Counted from the first letter of the stretch, positions 1 to 8,933 are shown. The stretch is 64,000 nucleotides of DNA from Gammaproteobacteria bacterium (GCA_041395725.1 JAWKZW010000001.1:496001-560000), one strand, 5' to 3'. Numbers and translations: made by a program. The notes: generated by a model not told the origin, from the sequence alone.

Positions 1-334
1 CCGGTGTGCGCTCGCTGCCCGACAGGTGAGGAAAGATGTACATCACCAGGGTGGGATTGGGCAGGCGGGGGAACACTGTATCGATCTCATTGGCGGCTTC
101 CCGCACGAAGCCGCGGTAGTGCTCAATACCCGATTGTGGTAACGGCGGACCACCTATTGCGCGCCGATGGTCGGGTTTTTGAACCTCCACCATGTGCTGG
201 TCGTAAATGGCTTTCATGGTCGGGCCGTCCTGTGGCAACACCGTCTCTTTGGTGCTGGCGCAGCCCACTATTAATACGCTAGTCCAAACCAGAACCAGTG
301 GTAATCGTCGCTTGCTGAAAAAGATTCGCTTCAT
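1..334 (-). CDS. ICE conjugative transfer lipoprotein, TIGR03751 type (partial)
   Basis: The gene starts at an ATG at 334 and runs off the left edge, so only about 111 residues are seen. The N-terminus is basic, then hydrophobic, and ends in a lipobox (L-I-V-G-C), so the product should be an outer-membrane-directed lipoprotein. In PFGI-1-class ICEs this position, just after the TIGR03752 gene, holds the TIGR03751 lipoprotein of the mating-pair apparatus, a VirB7-like role by inference. It overlaps the end of the upstream gene by 56 nt, which suggests translational coupling. The family call rests on position plus lipobox. Confidence 0.75.
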   Translation of the reverse strand, partial: MKRIFFSKRRLPLVLVWTSVLIVGCASTKETVLPQDGPTMKAIYDQHMVEVQKPDHRRAIGGPPLPQSGIEHYRGFVREAANEIDTVFPRLPNPTLVMYIFPHLSGSERTP

Positions 335-1715
335 GGTGAAGTTTCCTGCCATTGGAATGAAAATCGATGGGAAGTTCGTGATCGACATGGATTGCCAGCT
401 CAACGCCCGCTGGGACAAAGACTGCATCGAAACTCTGTGCTTGGCGCTCCCGCAGCCACTGGGCGACTTCGTCACTGCCCCCGCTCAGGGTTCTGCCTAA
501 CACGTAGTTGCCCGTTTCTCCGGAAACCAAGTTCGTTGCCGTGCCGTTGTTGTTGATCAGGGTGGTGGTTTCCGCCTGTGCGGCAGCATCTCCCGCCGCT
601 TCGAGTGCCATCACGCCAATGCGCTGCGTGAGGAAAGCCGGTGCGTTGGTCTTGCGTTCTCCCGTAATACAGGGAATACCGCGCGCATCGGAGATCCAGC
701 CCAGCGGCCGATTAGTGCCTCCCCCTGCGCTGTTTCCACTGGAACCATCCAATGGGTTGTTATCCCTGGGAAGGGTCTGAATGGTGCCGTCCTCGAAAAC
801 AAAGGTCACCGAGTCCAGTTTTCCGGTCACGCAGGAGAGGGTCCAGTCGCCGATCGCGGTGCCACTCCAGATCATGCCTTCGATGCCCGGAATGCGCAGA
901 CCATTGGCAGCCAGGTTTTCCTTACCGGTAATCACCTTGAACGGCATGGGATCACGCACCTGCCCCTGGACAGGCACCCTGCCGACCAGGGCAGTCATGC
1001 CGGTGGAGCCGATCAGGGTGGCATTGCGCGGCACGGTGTAGACAGGAATGTCAGTGTTCAAGGCAGCGGAGCCTTTTTCGACCAACGATTGCACCGGCGG
1101 ACCCGCACTGTCGAGAGCGCTACGGCCGGTGCGACTGAAGCGATTAAGTAGCGCCCCGTTGTCATCACCAGGCGCTGGCGAGAGTTCCAAAGGATCGACC
1201 CAGACCAGCGACTCCGAGTCCGCGGAGACCGGTCTGACACCATCCAATCCGAGTCCGACGGGAAGGTCGGAACCTACGGCTGAGGAAGGTTGCGCCGACT
1301 GGCGATAGCGGTTGGCCAGAGCGTCCACCCTGGCGGTCAAGGCAGCAATGGCGGAGGTCGTCTCCGCCGATTCTGTGCCGGTTCGATCGGCCGCTAAGGA
1401 CTGCTGCAATCGGGTCAGCACGTTGTTTTCGATCTGCTGCCGGTTGTCCATCAACTCACGGTTTTCCTGTTGAAGCGCGGTGTTATCCCGACGCAGGGCA
1501 TTGAGCTCCGAGGTCATGGCGCTGACATTGGCGGTCAGCGTCTTGATGGTGTCTGCCGGTGTGTCGGCATCCGGTAGCGGTGCCTGCGGCACTGCCTCCA
1601 AGAGTTGAGTCTGCTCTTCATCCGGTGAGCAGGACTTCACGGTAACCAGCGCCGCCATCAAGACGACGGAGCCGGCAAGCAGGGGTAATAGACGATTACT
1701 GGTGACCATCGACAT
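279..1715 (-). CDS. ICE protein TIGR03752 (PFL_4705 family), TraB/VirB10-like
   Basis: A 478-residue protein with one N-terminal membrane segment (about residues 8-26), then a coiled-coil-prone Gln/Glu/Leu-rich stretch (about 55-130), a Pro/Ser-rich linker and a C-terminal periplasmic domain. That architecture and the position in the operon match the TIGR03752 family, which occupies the TraB/VirB10 slot of PFGI-1-type mating channels. The length is normal for the family. It is followed by the lipoprotein gene, which it overlaps, and preceded 21 nt upstream by the TIGR03749 gene. Its role as a scaffold across the two membranes is inferred from the TraB analogy. Confidence 0.85.
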   Translation of the reverse strand: MSMVTSNRLLPLLAGSVVLMAALVTVKSCSPDEEQTQLLEAVPQAPLPDADTPADTIKTLTANVSAMTSELNALRRDNTALQQENRELMDNRQQIENNVLTRLQQSLAADRTGTESAETTSAIAALTARVDALANRYRQSAQPSSAVGSDLPVGLGLDGVRPVSADSESLVWVDPLELSPAPGDDNGALLNRFSRTGRSALDSAGPPVQSLVEKGSAALNTDIPVYTVPRNATLIGSTGMTALVGRVPVQGQVRDPMPFKVITGKENLAANGLRIPGIEGMIWSGTAIGDWTLSCVTGKLDSVTFVFEDGTIQTLPRDNNPLDGSSGNSAGGGTNRPLGWISDARGIPCITGERKTNAPAFLTQRIGVMALEAAGDAAAQAETTTLINNNGTATNLVSGETGNYVLGRTLSGGSDEVAQWLRERQAQSFDAVFVPAGVELAIHVDHELPIDFHSNGRKLHHEANLFQQATITTGSGLD

Positions 1716-1736
1716 AGGGTAGATCTCACTCCTCTC

Positions 1737-2540
1737 TCACAGCGCCACATCGAATGGCCGATCCGAGATCAGATAAACCGCAGTGGTGTCGGCTTCACTT
1801 CCAGCGGGTAACAGGCGATTATGCTGAAACGTCGCTGCCAACCAGGCTCCGCGTAGTTCACGGGGATCCAGCACCACCGGTCTTGGGGTGCGATTGGTCA
1901 GCTTGACGGCGGTGACATAGCGCAAACCTGCTTTCCAGGCGGCGACGGGAACCGCTTCTATCCTGGCGCCATACACCAGCTCGACCGGTTCGGCGCTGAC
2001 GGGAATGGCGACCACACCGGGTTGATGAGGAATCAGTCGTGTTGGCGCGTAGAGTTGTTGCGCGGCAAAACGAGTTAAGGCGGCATACCCCCAAGACAGC
2101 GATTTGTTAGCTAGCGACTCAGCAGCATCTGTGTGGGGCTCCGAATCCAGCAATATCTGCACATCGGGTGGTTTGGGGCTGTCAGGCTCGGCTAACTCCG
2201 CCGAAACGTCGAGGACGTAAAGCGGGCCCTCGGTTTCCGAGCGCACGATGATGCGGGTGGTGTCAAATGGCTCTCTGGCCAACAGGTACAGGGTGCCATT
2301 GATGCTTTGGCTGCGCAGCAGCGTTGTCAGTGACTGAGGTAGACCGATCCGCACCGAGTCCGGGAAATGTACCAGGCGCTCCTCACCGACAACCAAAGGA
2401 ATCGCGATGGGCGTTTTGTCCCAGATAATTCGTTCGGGAGCATTCGATGCCCCATCGACTTGCGCGACGGACAACAGCGGCAAACAAAAACCGAGTAAGG
2501 CGATCCATCTTACTGGTGGGAGAAAATTGAAGGGATTCAT
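1737..2540 (-). CDS. ICE protein TIGR03749 (PFL_4704 family), TraK/VirB9-like
   Basis: A 267-residue protein with a hydrophobic signal segment (about residues 10-27, ending in VAQ) and a predicted periplasmic beta-rich body. Its place between the TIGR03746 and TIGR03752 genes is the conserved place of TIGR03749, which serves the TraK/VirB9 role in this type IV secretion class. The start overlaps the end of the upstream gene by 4 nt (ATGA-type overlap), so the two are coupled. The sequence is intact, with no disrupted motif. Confidence 0.85.
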   Translation of the reverse strand: MNPFNFLPPVRWIALLGFCLPLLSVAQVDGASNAPERIIWDKTPIAIPLVVGEERLVHFPDSVRIGLPQSLTTLLRSQSINGTLYLLAREPFDTTRIIVRSETEGPLYVLDVSAELAEPDSPKPPDVQILLDSEPHTDAAESLANKSLSWGYAALTRFAAQQLYAPTRLIPHQPGVVAIPVSAEPVELVYGARIEAVPVAAWKAGLRYVTAVKLTNRTPRPVVLDPRELRGAWLAATFQHNRLLPAGSEADTTAVYLISDRPFDVAL

Positions 2541-3214
2541 TGGGATGGTTCCTCAGTTGTAGTGACGCCAGTCACGCTGGGTTCAGCCAGCTCGGCATCG
2601 GTTAATCGACGGGGGCCCTCACTGGCGTACCCATCCAGTGCCAGCCCCCAGGGATTCGATTCCGGATCGATGGCCTGGCGCACTACCCGAATCGGGTAGC
2701 GAATCGTGGTTTGTTTCACGGTCATACCTTTTACTGACTCCAGCAGATCAAGATCCAGCCAGACGATCCAGACATCGGCTGACAACACATCGACGCGCCG
2801 CTCTTCGTATCCGTGCCCTGGCACCTCATGAACACCGCGTACCCGGTAGGTCAACTCGCCGCGGCGGGCTTTGAGTTCCATGTCGGCGATCAGGTCATTG
2901 CGATAGCGCGGTGTCAGGTAGGGCGAGATGCGGAAGATCGCGCTTCCGTAGTCCGTGGCGCCGTTGTCGGGCCAACGATTGAGTTGCTGGAAAATATAGA
3001 ACGCAAAGGCATACACATTGGCCGGAGGCACCTCCTCGGCCGCCAGGACTGCACCTGAACGCAGATCCGGCGGCACGTAGACACGCAATTGCTTGGGCGC
3101 CTGGCTCCAGCCGATCCAGAGCGCGAGGATGATCAGCCCTTGCAGGCCGATAACAACCCACAAGGAACGCAAATGGGAGCGCACGTTATCGATTTCGAGA
3201 CGGTAGCGGCGCAT
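2537..3214 (-). CDS. ICE protein TIGR03746 (PFL_4703 family), TraE/VirB8-like
   Basis: I place the start at the ATG at 3214 (MRRYRLEID) because the alternative ATG at 3241 lies deeper inside the preceding gene. The product has a short cytoplasmic N-terminus, one membrane segment (about residues 18-37, VIGLQGLIILALW) and a periplasmic domain. This is the bitopic layout of the TraE/VirB8-like subunit, and the order in the operon fits TIGR03746. It overlaps both neighbours, as is usual in these compact operons. Confidence 0.85.
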   Translation of the reverse strand: MRRYRLEIDNVRSHLRSLWVVIGLQGLIILALWIGWSQAPKQLRVYVPPDLRSGAVLAAEEVPPANVYAFAFYIFQQLNRWPDNGATDYGSAIFRISPYLTPRYRNDLIADMELKARRGELTYRVRGVHEVPGHGYEERRVDVLSADVWIVWLDLDLLESVKGMTVKQTTIRYPIRVVRQAIDPESNPWGLALDGYASEGPRRLTDAELAEPSVTGVTTTEEPSQ

Positions 3215-3566
3215 GCTGCGTCCTCCCGATGTCCCAGGCACCGGTGCGTAACACCCAGGGCGCTCGATAGAGACCTGTTGACTGCAGGCGGATTCGCAAC
3301 CATTGCTGGTAGTACCCGTCAGGCCTCCCGCGCTTGATCCTCTGAAATACGGTTGCCATCATCACGACGGAGGCGACCACGCCGACACCGGCAATGCCGA
3401 ACCCCATGGTGATGGCACCGAGCAACCAGGCCAGGAGCAAACTGAGGGGCAGCCAGATCACAATGGCCAATCCCACAATCATGCCAAGCTCTGAGGACGA
3501 GCACCCTCTGAAGATGACCGGCTCGGCATTGAGCCGGTCGGCCAGGATTTCATGGTCTTTCGACAT
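3186..3566 (-). CDS. ICE conjugative transfer region protein TIGR03750 (TraL-like)
   Basis: A 126-residue protein with two closely spaced membrane segments (about residues 28-50 and 55-75) followed by a basic cytoplasmic tail containing a GYYQQWLRIRLQ stretch. This is the shape of TIGR03750, the small inner-membrane subunit analogous to TraL/VirB3. It lies between the TIGR03745 gene (38 nt gap) and the TIGR03746 gene (overlap). A role in pilus assembly is inferred from the family. Confidence 0.83.
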   Translation of the reverse strand: MSKDHEILADRLNAEPVIFRGCSSSELGMIVGLAIVIWLPLSLLLAWLLGAITMGFGIAGVGVVASVVMMATVFQRIKRGRPDGYYQQWLRIRLQSTGLYRAPWVLRTGAWDIGRTQHAPLPSRNR

Positions 3567-3604
3567 TCACACCACCCGCCTCTTACTGCTATTGATGTCA
3601 GGTA

Positions 3605-3982
3605 TCAGATAACACCGGCCGCTTCGGTCAGCAGATAGCTGGCGAAGATCAGCACAATGGCACCCACGATGCCCAATACACCCACTTCAGCCCACTCTGC
3701 TTTACCCTGGCGGGCTTCATTGAATTTCGCGAAACCCAGATAGGCGATCCAGAGAAAACCCAGCACCGCAATGGCCAGTCCGAGCACCAGGCCACCGTCT
3801 TTGATGTAGCCCTGAATCAGTCCGATCCAGTCACCCGACGCCGGAGCGGTACTCGGTGGGACTGGCGTCGGCAATGCCGCCCAGAGCGGCAGTGGGAAAA
3901 GCACCGTGCCCGTTGCCAATAGCGTCCTGCAAACGGTAACGGATGTTTTGCTAAACCCGTCTCCTGTAGTTGATGTACCCAT
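3605..3982 (-). CDS. ICE conjugative transfer region protein TIGR03745 (pilin-like)
   Basis: A 125-residue precursor with a signal peptide (cleavage probably after LWA, about residue 35), a Pro-rich mature N-terminus and two hydrophobic segments (about 62-82 and 97-120). Small, secreted, two-helix proteins at this site in PFGI-1 ICEs belong to TIGR03745 and are thought to be pilin-like (VirB2/TraA analogues). It sits about 100 nt downstream of the TIGR03758 gene. The pilin role is inference. Confidence 0.82.
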   Translation of the reverse strand: MGTSTTGDGFSKTSVTVCRTLLATGTVLFPLPLWAALPTPVPPSTAPASGDWIGLIQGYIKDGGLVLGLAIAVLGFLWIAYLGFAKFNEARQGKAEWAEVGVLGIVGAIVLIFASYLLTEAAGVI

Positions 3983-4082
3983 AAGAATTGTCCTCTTCGA
4001 TAACGTTGAAAATAATGGGGCTTATCCCCACATCCCACTGCGATGCATCGCCATTTGCCCCTACCAGGTTTTCTCGATTGAC

Positions 4083-4316
4083 TCACCGCAAATAGAAACC
4101 CAAAACCATCAACACGATGCTTGCCCTTAAGGTGCTCCAGGTCAGGTCAAAGACCGTGGCCTGCCCTTCCTGCCAGGCCCGAAAAGTGCCGATGGCGACC
4201 CAGATCACCCACACAAACGCCAGCACCAGGACCATCGACGCGATTGCTGTCAGCATCGTGGCTGGGGTAATACCGGAACCGGCCTGGAAAGCTGATTGTT
4301 GTGCTCCTGTCATCAT
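4083..4316 (-). CDS. ICE membrane protein TIGR03758
   Basis: A 77-residue protein with two hydrophobic stretches (about residues 18-40 and 58-76) separated by a short polar loop with WQEGQATVFD. Size, topology and position between the RAQPRD gene (5 nt gap) and the TIGR03745 gene match TIGR03758, a small inner-membrane protein of integrating conjugative elements. Its exact role in transfer is not known. Confidence 0.82.
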   Translation of the reverse strand: MMTGAQQSAFQAGSGITPATMLTAIASMVLVLAFVWVIWVAIGTFRAWQEGQATVFDLTWSTLRASIVLMVLGFYLR

Positions 4317-4321
4317 GCTGC

Positions 4322-4624
4322 CTAGCGACGGTAATCACCGCGCAGGGGCGGGAATGAACGTGGTTGCGCACGTGGCGCATTGATGTGTAACTGAACGCCG
4401 TCCCTGATTTGCTTCAGGTCCTGACGCAGCCAGTCATAACGAAAACGGACACGGGCATCCTGGTCGGCATTTGCCTCAGCCTGCTTGATTAGGAGTTCAA
4501 GCGCCTTCAGCTCATGTATGATTCTTACCAGTGCGTCACGCTCAGCGTCCGCATCGGCGAAGACCCCCTGCGTGATGAGCGAACCGATGATCAGAAAAGA
4601 AGGTAGCCAGAGTTGGCGTTGCAT
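4322..4624 (-). CDS. RAQPRD family ICE protein (TIGR01690)
   Basis: A 100-residue secreted protein: a signal peptide (about 1-23, ending VFA-DAD), an amphipathic helical body, and near the C-terminus the RAQPR signature that gives the family its name, followed by SFPPLRGDYRR. It is the first gene of the type IV secretion operon here and is read toward the left edge. In undisturbed PFGI-1 ICEs it lies close to the TIGR03747 gene, which in this window is about 19 kb away. The function is unknown but it is a steady marker of ICE transfer regions. Confidence 0.9.
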   Translation of the reverse strand: MQRQLWLPSFLIIGSLITQGVFADADAERDALVRIIHELKALELLIKQAEANADQDARVRFRYDWLRQDLKQIRDGVQLHINAPRAQPRSFPPLRGDYRR

Positions 4625-4933
4625 GGCACTTTTACTCCCGTGTTGTTACGGGGCATAGTGCGAGAATCAGAGGCGAGGGACGATGGGAAATCTATTCGGT
4701 GGGTGGGGTGGTTTCAGGGAAATTTCCGCTTGAGAAAGACTATTGAAAGTCGTAACGGTCCAGTATGTAGAGAGATTAAATTCCAATTATCCTTGGAGCC
4801 GGGGTCCGCTGCCAGCGCCACCTCGGAAAAATAACCTTTAAAAATCAATCATAATGTCCGGTCTGGTCTCAGGAGATAATTGGTCCTGGGTTGCTTGTCG
4901 AAGAATGATGTCTCTATAGCAGAAGCAGCAATT
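4625..4933. other. Intergenic: junction of ICE backbone and metal/redox cargo
   Basis: About 310 bases without a convincing gene. It must hold the promoter of the RAQPRD-TIGR03751 operon and the left junction of the cargo, but I see no clear promoter boxes, repeat or insertion-sequence end. Confidence 0.5.
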
Positions 4934-5173
4934 TCAGGAAGCGCTCCCCGGATATATTATTAGTAAGCCCTTAGGGTTTCCATGGTGGAGAATGACTCTT
5001 AGGTCTATACTTCCCGCTGTCACGCCTAATACCTGACCGGGAAGCAAGTCTAATTCGAGATGACTCCCATCTTCGCCAGCCAGGCTTATGGAAAGCGGTG
5101 CAGACTGTGTATTCTCGATGCTCGCGGTATCGCCGGCGGCAATTATTTCAAAATAGTCTGTGGTGGATTCCAT
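4934..5173 (-). CDS. Small hypothetical protein next to DsrE
   Basis: About 79 residues from the ATG at 5173. I prefer this start to the ATG at 5191 because a purine-rich TGGAAA precedes it. The protein is acidic, without signal peptide or membrane segment, and is rich in short hydrophobic stretches, perhaps a small beta fold. I do not recognise a family. It lies about 85 nt downstream of the DsrE-like gene on the same strand, so the two may share a transcript. Confidence 0.5.
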   Translation of the reverse strand: MESTTDYFEIIAAGDTASIENTQSAPLSISLAGEDGSHLELDLLPGQVLGVTAGSIDLRVILHHGNPKGLLIIYPGSAS

Positions 5174-5259
5174 GATATGTTTCCAGATCAATTCTGATGT
5201 CGATTATAGGTATTGCTTCGCATCGGCGTTGTTCTCTGACCAGTTATTCAACTGGTTCT

Positions 5260-5604
5260 TTAAAATACCAGAACTTGGTCAGATTCAATGGTCAACGTCG
5301 CTAGGTCGCTCATGCGACTACGAATAGCGCCAACTATAACATCATCATCTTTCAAACCCCGCGCATCCATACAAGTGCCGCAAAGTAGGACTGAACCCTT
5401 TTTCGCGATATTGCCCAACATCAGTTCCAGGTTGTAATAGCCTTCTGGTACTTTTTGTCCTGCACGAGCACAACCCACCGCATCTGCCATTAGAAACACA
5501 ATCACCTCGACTTCTTCGGCTAACAAAGCCTTGGCCAACCGCAAGCCATTGTAGCTTCGTTCCGTTCCATAGGGTGGGTCATTCAATATCAGCAATGTCT
5601 TCAT
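5260..5604 (-). CDS. DsrE/DsrF-family (YchN-like) protein
   Basis: A 114-residue soluble protein beginning MKTLLILNDPPYGTERSYNG, with the alternating alpha/beta pattern of the DsrE/YchN fold and two cysteine sites: one in VGCARAGQKVPEGYYN (about residue 45) and a CGTCMDARG pair (about 75-78). DsrE proteins carry persulfide sulfur or act in small-oligomer sulfur relay. The second Cys site is where the active cysteine of the family usually lies. With the small gene after it, it forms the left end of the cargo. The substrate cannot be told from sequence. Confidence 0.8.
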   Translation of the reverse strand: MKTLLILNDPPYGTERSYNGLRLAKALLAEEVEVIVFLMADAVGCARAGQKVPEGYYNLELMLGNIAKKGSVLLCGTCMDARGLKDDDVIVGAIRSRMSDLATLTIESDQVLVF

Positions 5605-5754
5605 TTCTAAACGCTTCTTACATATTAGCTGGTGGCGTGTTCAGTTCATTCGCTCCCAGAAAAGCAGCTTCAGTTTTATTCCACTGTTGCTGTCCGTTCC
5701 CTGCTGTATGGTTGGATTAGTAATGGTAAAAGGCTGCGGGTTTCGAGTCCTTTG

Positions 5755-5904
5755 TATCCAGGTATGCTCGAGGAGTGTATTGGCTGGATGAAGACATTTG
5801 GTTTGATGCACAAATTGCGAGTGCGGGGTATGGCCAACGTCAGTTGGATCTTCCGCATTACCGACGTAGCCTACAACATTATCAGGTTGAAGTCGTATGC
5901 ATGA
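5755..5904 (+). pseudogene. IS5-type transposase C-terminal remnant
   Basis: The plus strand encodes an open stretch ending EECIGWMKTFG ... RGMANVSWIFRITDVAYNIIRLKSYA. This matches the C-terminal end of IS5-group DDE transposases, where E-E-x-F-G-W-x-K-T precedes a final hydrophobic A-Y-N-L-V-R helix. The upstream part (from about 5632) is open but not recognisable. The rest of the element is missing, so this is a scar of an old insertion between the DsrE and TonB genes. Confidence 0.6.
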
Positions 5905-5943
5905 CGGAATGGAACTGCTGGTCAAATCAACACCATTCACTTT

Positions 5944-8472
5944 CTAAAAGCGGACACGCGCACCTACCCAGACCGCACGTGGGGAACCAGCGCCTAGGAA
6001 GACAGAGCTAGTACCACTTAGAGAGTCGATTACTTCACCAGGATCTTCACCCAGCAAACCGAAGTTTTCGTATTCGCTATCGAACAGGTTGCTAACCCTG
6101 GCGAATAGACTGATGTTGTCCGTTACCTGATAGATGGCCCTGAGGTTAACAATCGTGAAACCATCTACCTCGTCGAGCTCATTGGACTCGTCACCGCGCA
6201 GTCGTTGATCGGAATTGTAGATGGCCTCGGCGGCGACCAGAAGGTTGTTTTCGAATCGGAAGCTGGCACCGAGCTTGGCCTGGTGGTTGGGAATGCCCGG
6301 GATGCGATCGCCCTCCTCAACGCTGATTGTGCCTTCGACATCAGCAGAATCATGGTTGGGACTCAGTGCTTGAAAATCATCTTCGAAAGTAGCATCAATA
6401 TAGCTGTACGTCGCAAACCAGTTGACTGACGAGCCAAGAGTTCCACTCAATGCAGATTCGAATCCTAACCGGCGGGTCTTGTCCACATTGGCAAATAATC
6501 CGGTGGCACGACCGGTAGTCTGAAAGATAATGTCATCTTCGTTGGTAGCGTGAAAGAACCCCAGCCGGTAGTTCACGTCTTCTGTCTGCAGTCGAAACCC
6601 GGCTTCTACGTTCTTAGTTACCACATCATCAAGAGGGGGATCGGCCAGAAATGCATTAGGCAACCGACATTCAAATTCCACATCGTCCGGGTCGTCACCT
6701 TCAGCTTCTGCTCGCGCTTGAGCCAGGCTGAAAATTTCTTCGTTGCACGACAATTCAATCGGTGTCGGCACTCGATTGGATTCGCTGTAAGACAAGTAGG
6801 CATTAAACCCTGCATCAATCTCCCAGGCCAGGCCTAGAGAAGGATTAAAGCGGGAAAAACTGTGATCACCATTCAGCTCAGGTCTTTCACCACTTTGGTC
6901 ACGCAGGGTCACGTCACTATCATTAAAGCGGCCAGCCAATGTCAGGGTCAACGTGTCGGACAAATCAAGCGTATTGGTGAAATACAGACTCCAAGTCCTG
7001 GTCTCCGTGGCTATATCTGTCGCCGCTTCATCGAAAAACGTGGCGGTACCAAGCCCAGCAGTTGAACGGGTTTGCGGATCCAGATCCGCCAGTTCGGTTA
7101 CGGACTTAAAGCGGGATTGCCCATTGAAGTAGCTGAATCCCACGACTAACTGGTTATTAAAACCAACAAGGTCTTCCAGAAATGTCAGCTGGCCTTCCAG
7201 TCCTTCACTGGTTTGCCGTCGGCTACTGATATTGTTAATCGCCTCGTCGCTGAGAATACCGCTGCCACTCAGTTCGTCAGTGACATCTTCCAGCTCGAAG
7301 TCCTCTGGATCCAGGCCTGCCAACAGAGCCTGTTGTTCGATTAACTCCTCCAGGTCTTCGAAGTTGGTGATATTGTCTCTTTCACCTTCACAGATTTCAT
7401 CTAGCTCTATACCCAGTTCGTTTTCCAGGGCGTCTTCTGCGTCATCGGCTTCTTCCAACAGTGCCTGGGCACCGCCGAAAAATTCACAGAGCTCAAATTC
7501 AGACGCATCGCCATTGAAGGATTCAGAGTCATTCTCACGTCGGTATACAGTTCCGGAGAGCACCAGGGCATCGTTGAGACGGTGACTTCCGTTGAGGCTG
7601 AACAAGGTTACATTATTCTCGGTAATGTCCGGTGCCGTGAAAATTGCTTCACGTTCCAAGTCCAATAATCCGATTGGTGATGCGCCATTGCCAGTCAGGT
7701 CACTACGTCCTTCTTGAATCGCCAGGTCCAGGGCCGAGCGATCACCATCCCGCCAGCTGACACTGCCATAGAAATTCAGCGCATCGGAATCCGACAGATC
7801 ACGCCAGCCGTCTTCCTCAAAGTAGCTGAGATTGACATAGTAGCCCCAGGTCCCATTATTCCCGCCTGATTCGATTGTCCCGACATTGCGATTCCAGTCA
7901 CCAGTATACAGCTCTGCTTCGGTGCCGCTGTAATTGAAGCCATTTTTCATATTGATGTTTATGGCTCCACCGAGTGCATTAAGCCCAAATACCGGATTGG
8001 CACCACTCAACAGTGTCATGCTGGATATTGCTGACTCCGGCAACATGTCCCAGTTAACTGCATCTCCCAGCGGCTCGTTGATCCTGACCCCGTCCTGGAA
8101 AACAGCAACGCCCTGAGGCAGACCAAGCAAAGGCGAGGCCGTGAATCCGCGAAACTGTAGATCCGGTTGCAGGGGATTATTTTGTGCCGCATTGATATTG
8201 ACGCTGGCCGCATTGCTGTTGAGATGATCCGTGATATCGAGGCTGAGGGAGTCAGCTAGGTCTGTCGCATTGACCGTCTGCACATTGAAGGGGATCTTGT
8301 CCAACTCGATTCCAGGACCTGCCAGTGGTGTGACCCCGACAACCACGATTTCTTCGACATCCTGTGCTGCACTGCCAAAAGGCAGCGCCACGCCCATCAC
8401 CGCCAGTGAAATTGCCTTGCGCAATGATACAACCCGTCGTTTTTGTACCACTTCCGCTCTCCTTACACGCAA
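5944..8472 (-). CDS. TonB-dependent outer-membrane receptor
   Basis: An 842-residue receptor: signal peptide (to about SAAQD, residue 37), a short EEIVVVG TonB-box-like segment, a plug domain with the usual PLQPDLQFRGF and GANPVFGLNALGGAINI motifs, and a 22-strand type beta barrel ending in Phe (GARVRF). About residues 330-395 form an unusually acidic insertion rich in Glu/Asp (EEADDAEDALENELGIELDE and on) inside an extracellular-loop position. The start at 8472 gives a basic n-region; a later ATG is possible. It is read in the same direction as the PQQ dehydrogenase gene upstream but separated by 460 bases of repeat-bearing DNA. The ligand is unknown. Confidence 0.88.
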   Translation of the reverse strand: MRVRRAEVVQKRRVVSLRKAISLAVMGVALPFGSAAQDVEEIVVVGVTPLAGPGIELDKIPFNVQTVNATDLADSLSLDITDHLNSNAASVNINAAQNNPLQPDLQFRGFTASPLLGLPQGVAVFQDGVRINEPLGDAVNWDMLPESAISSMTLLSGANPVFGLNALGGAININMKNGFNYSGTEAELYTGDWNRNVGTIESGGNNGTWGYYVNLSYFEEDGWRDLSDSDALNFYGSVSWRDGDRSALDLAIQEGRSDLTGNGASPIGLLDLEREAIFTAPDITENNVTLFSLNGSHRLNDALVLSGTVYRRENDSESFNGDASEFELCEFFGGAQALLEEADDAEDALENELGIELDEICEGERDNITNFEDLEELIEQQALLAGLDPEDFELEDVTDELSGSGILSDEAINNISSRRQTSEGLEGQLTFLEDLVGFNNQLVVGFSYFNGQSRFKSVTELADLDPQTRSTAGLGTATFFDEAATDIATETRTWSLYFTNTLDLSDTLTLTLAGRFNDSDVTLRDQSGERPELNGDHSFSRFNPSLGLAWEIDAGFNAYLSYSESNRVPTPIELSCNEEIFSLAQARAEAEGDDPDDVEFECRLPNAFLADPPLDDVVTKNVEAGFRLQTEDVNYRLGFFHATNEDDIIFQTTGRATGLFANVDKTRRLGFESALSGTLGSSVNWFATYSYIDATFEDDFQALSPNHDSADVEGTISVEEGDRIPGIPNHQAKLGASFRFENNLLVAAEAIYNSDQRLRGDESNELDEVDGFTIVNLRAIYQVTDNISLFARVSNLFDSEYENFGLLGEDPGEVIDSLSGTSSVFLGAGSPRAVWVGARVRF

Positions 8473-8933
8473 AGATAGGGATTATAGAGGAAAGTCAGGG
8501 GGAGGGGGGATATCCGAGAAGAAAGAACATCCCCACACAGGGTGTGTCTAATATCCGACCATCTGCACTAGGCCTCAGAGCGGTCGGTCTCAAGGCGAGC
8601 AAGTGGGTGCCATTCGTGAAGAGTGAGGATGTCTGCTATGGGTTTAAAGGTGGCCTAGCTCCAGCCCCCTGGCATGACCGCTGCCGGCTTCATAGCGGTC
8701 ATTATGGTAAAGGTATTGTTTTGTCTGATTTCAACAAAAACAGACACCCAACTACAGCCAAACGCGTGAAGACTATAAAAATTGGGCACACCCCGAATCG
8801 CACAGTCTTGAGAACTAAACTTCGCCGGAAAGTCGGGGCAAGATGCCTTGTGTTTGCCTCCACCCCAAATTTCCCGGCTTTATCAAGGACCGAGCTCCCC
8901 AATGAGGAGGGGTAGGCATAGATTCGCTCGCAG
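8473..8933. repeat. Intergenic with dispersed repeat copy A and a hairpin element
   Basis: No convincing gene. Bases about 8632-8703 are a diverged copy of a repeat also found at about 11.14 and 15.82 kb (shared GGGTTTAA, GGCCTAGC-CCAGC and CCGCT blocks). Bases 8821-8905 form an imperfect inverted repeat (GCCGGAAAGTCGGGG against CCCCAAATTTCCCGGC) that resembles, over about 85 bases, a second copy at 51968-52052. I take both as degraded mobile or regulatory repeats. Confidence 0.55.

Noticed and set aside
5632..5940. Overlapping frames on both strands as real genes, and a tRNA-like TTTCGAGTCC
   Set aside because: The plus frame is only recognisable at its end as a transposase tail, and no clover-leaf can be built around the tRNA-like word.
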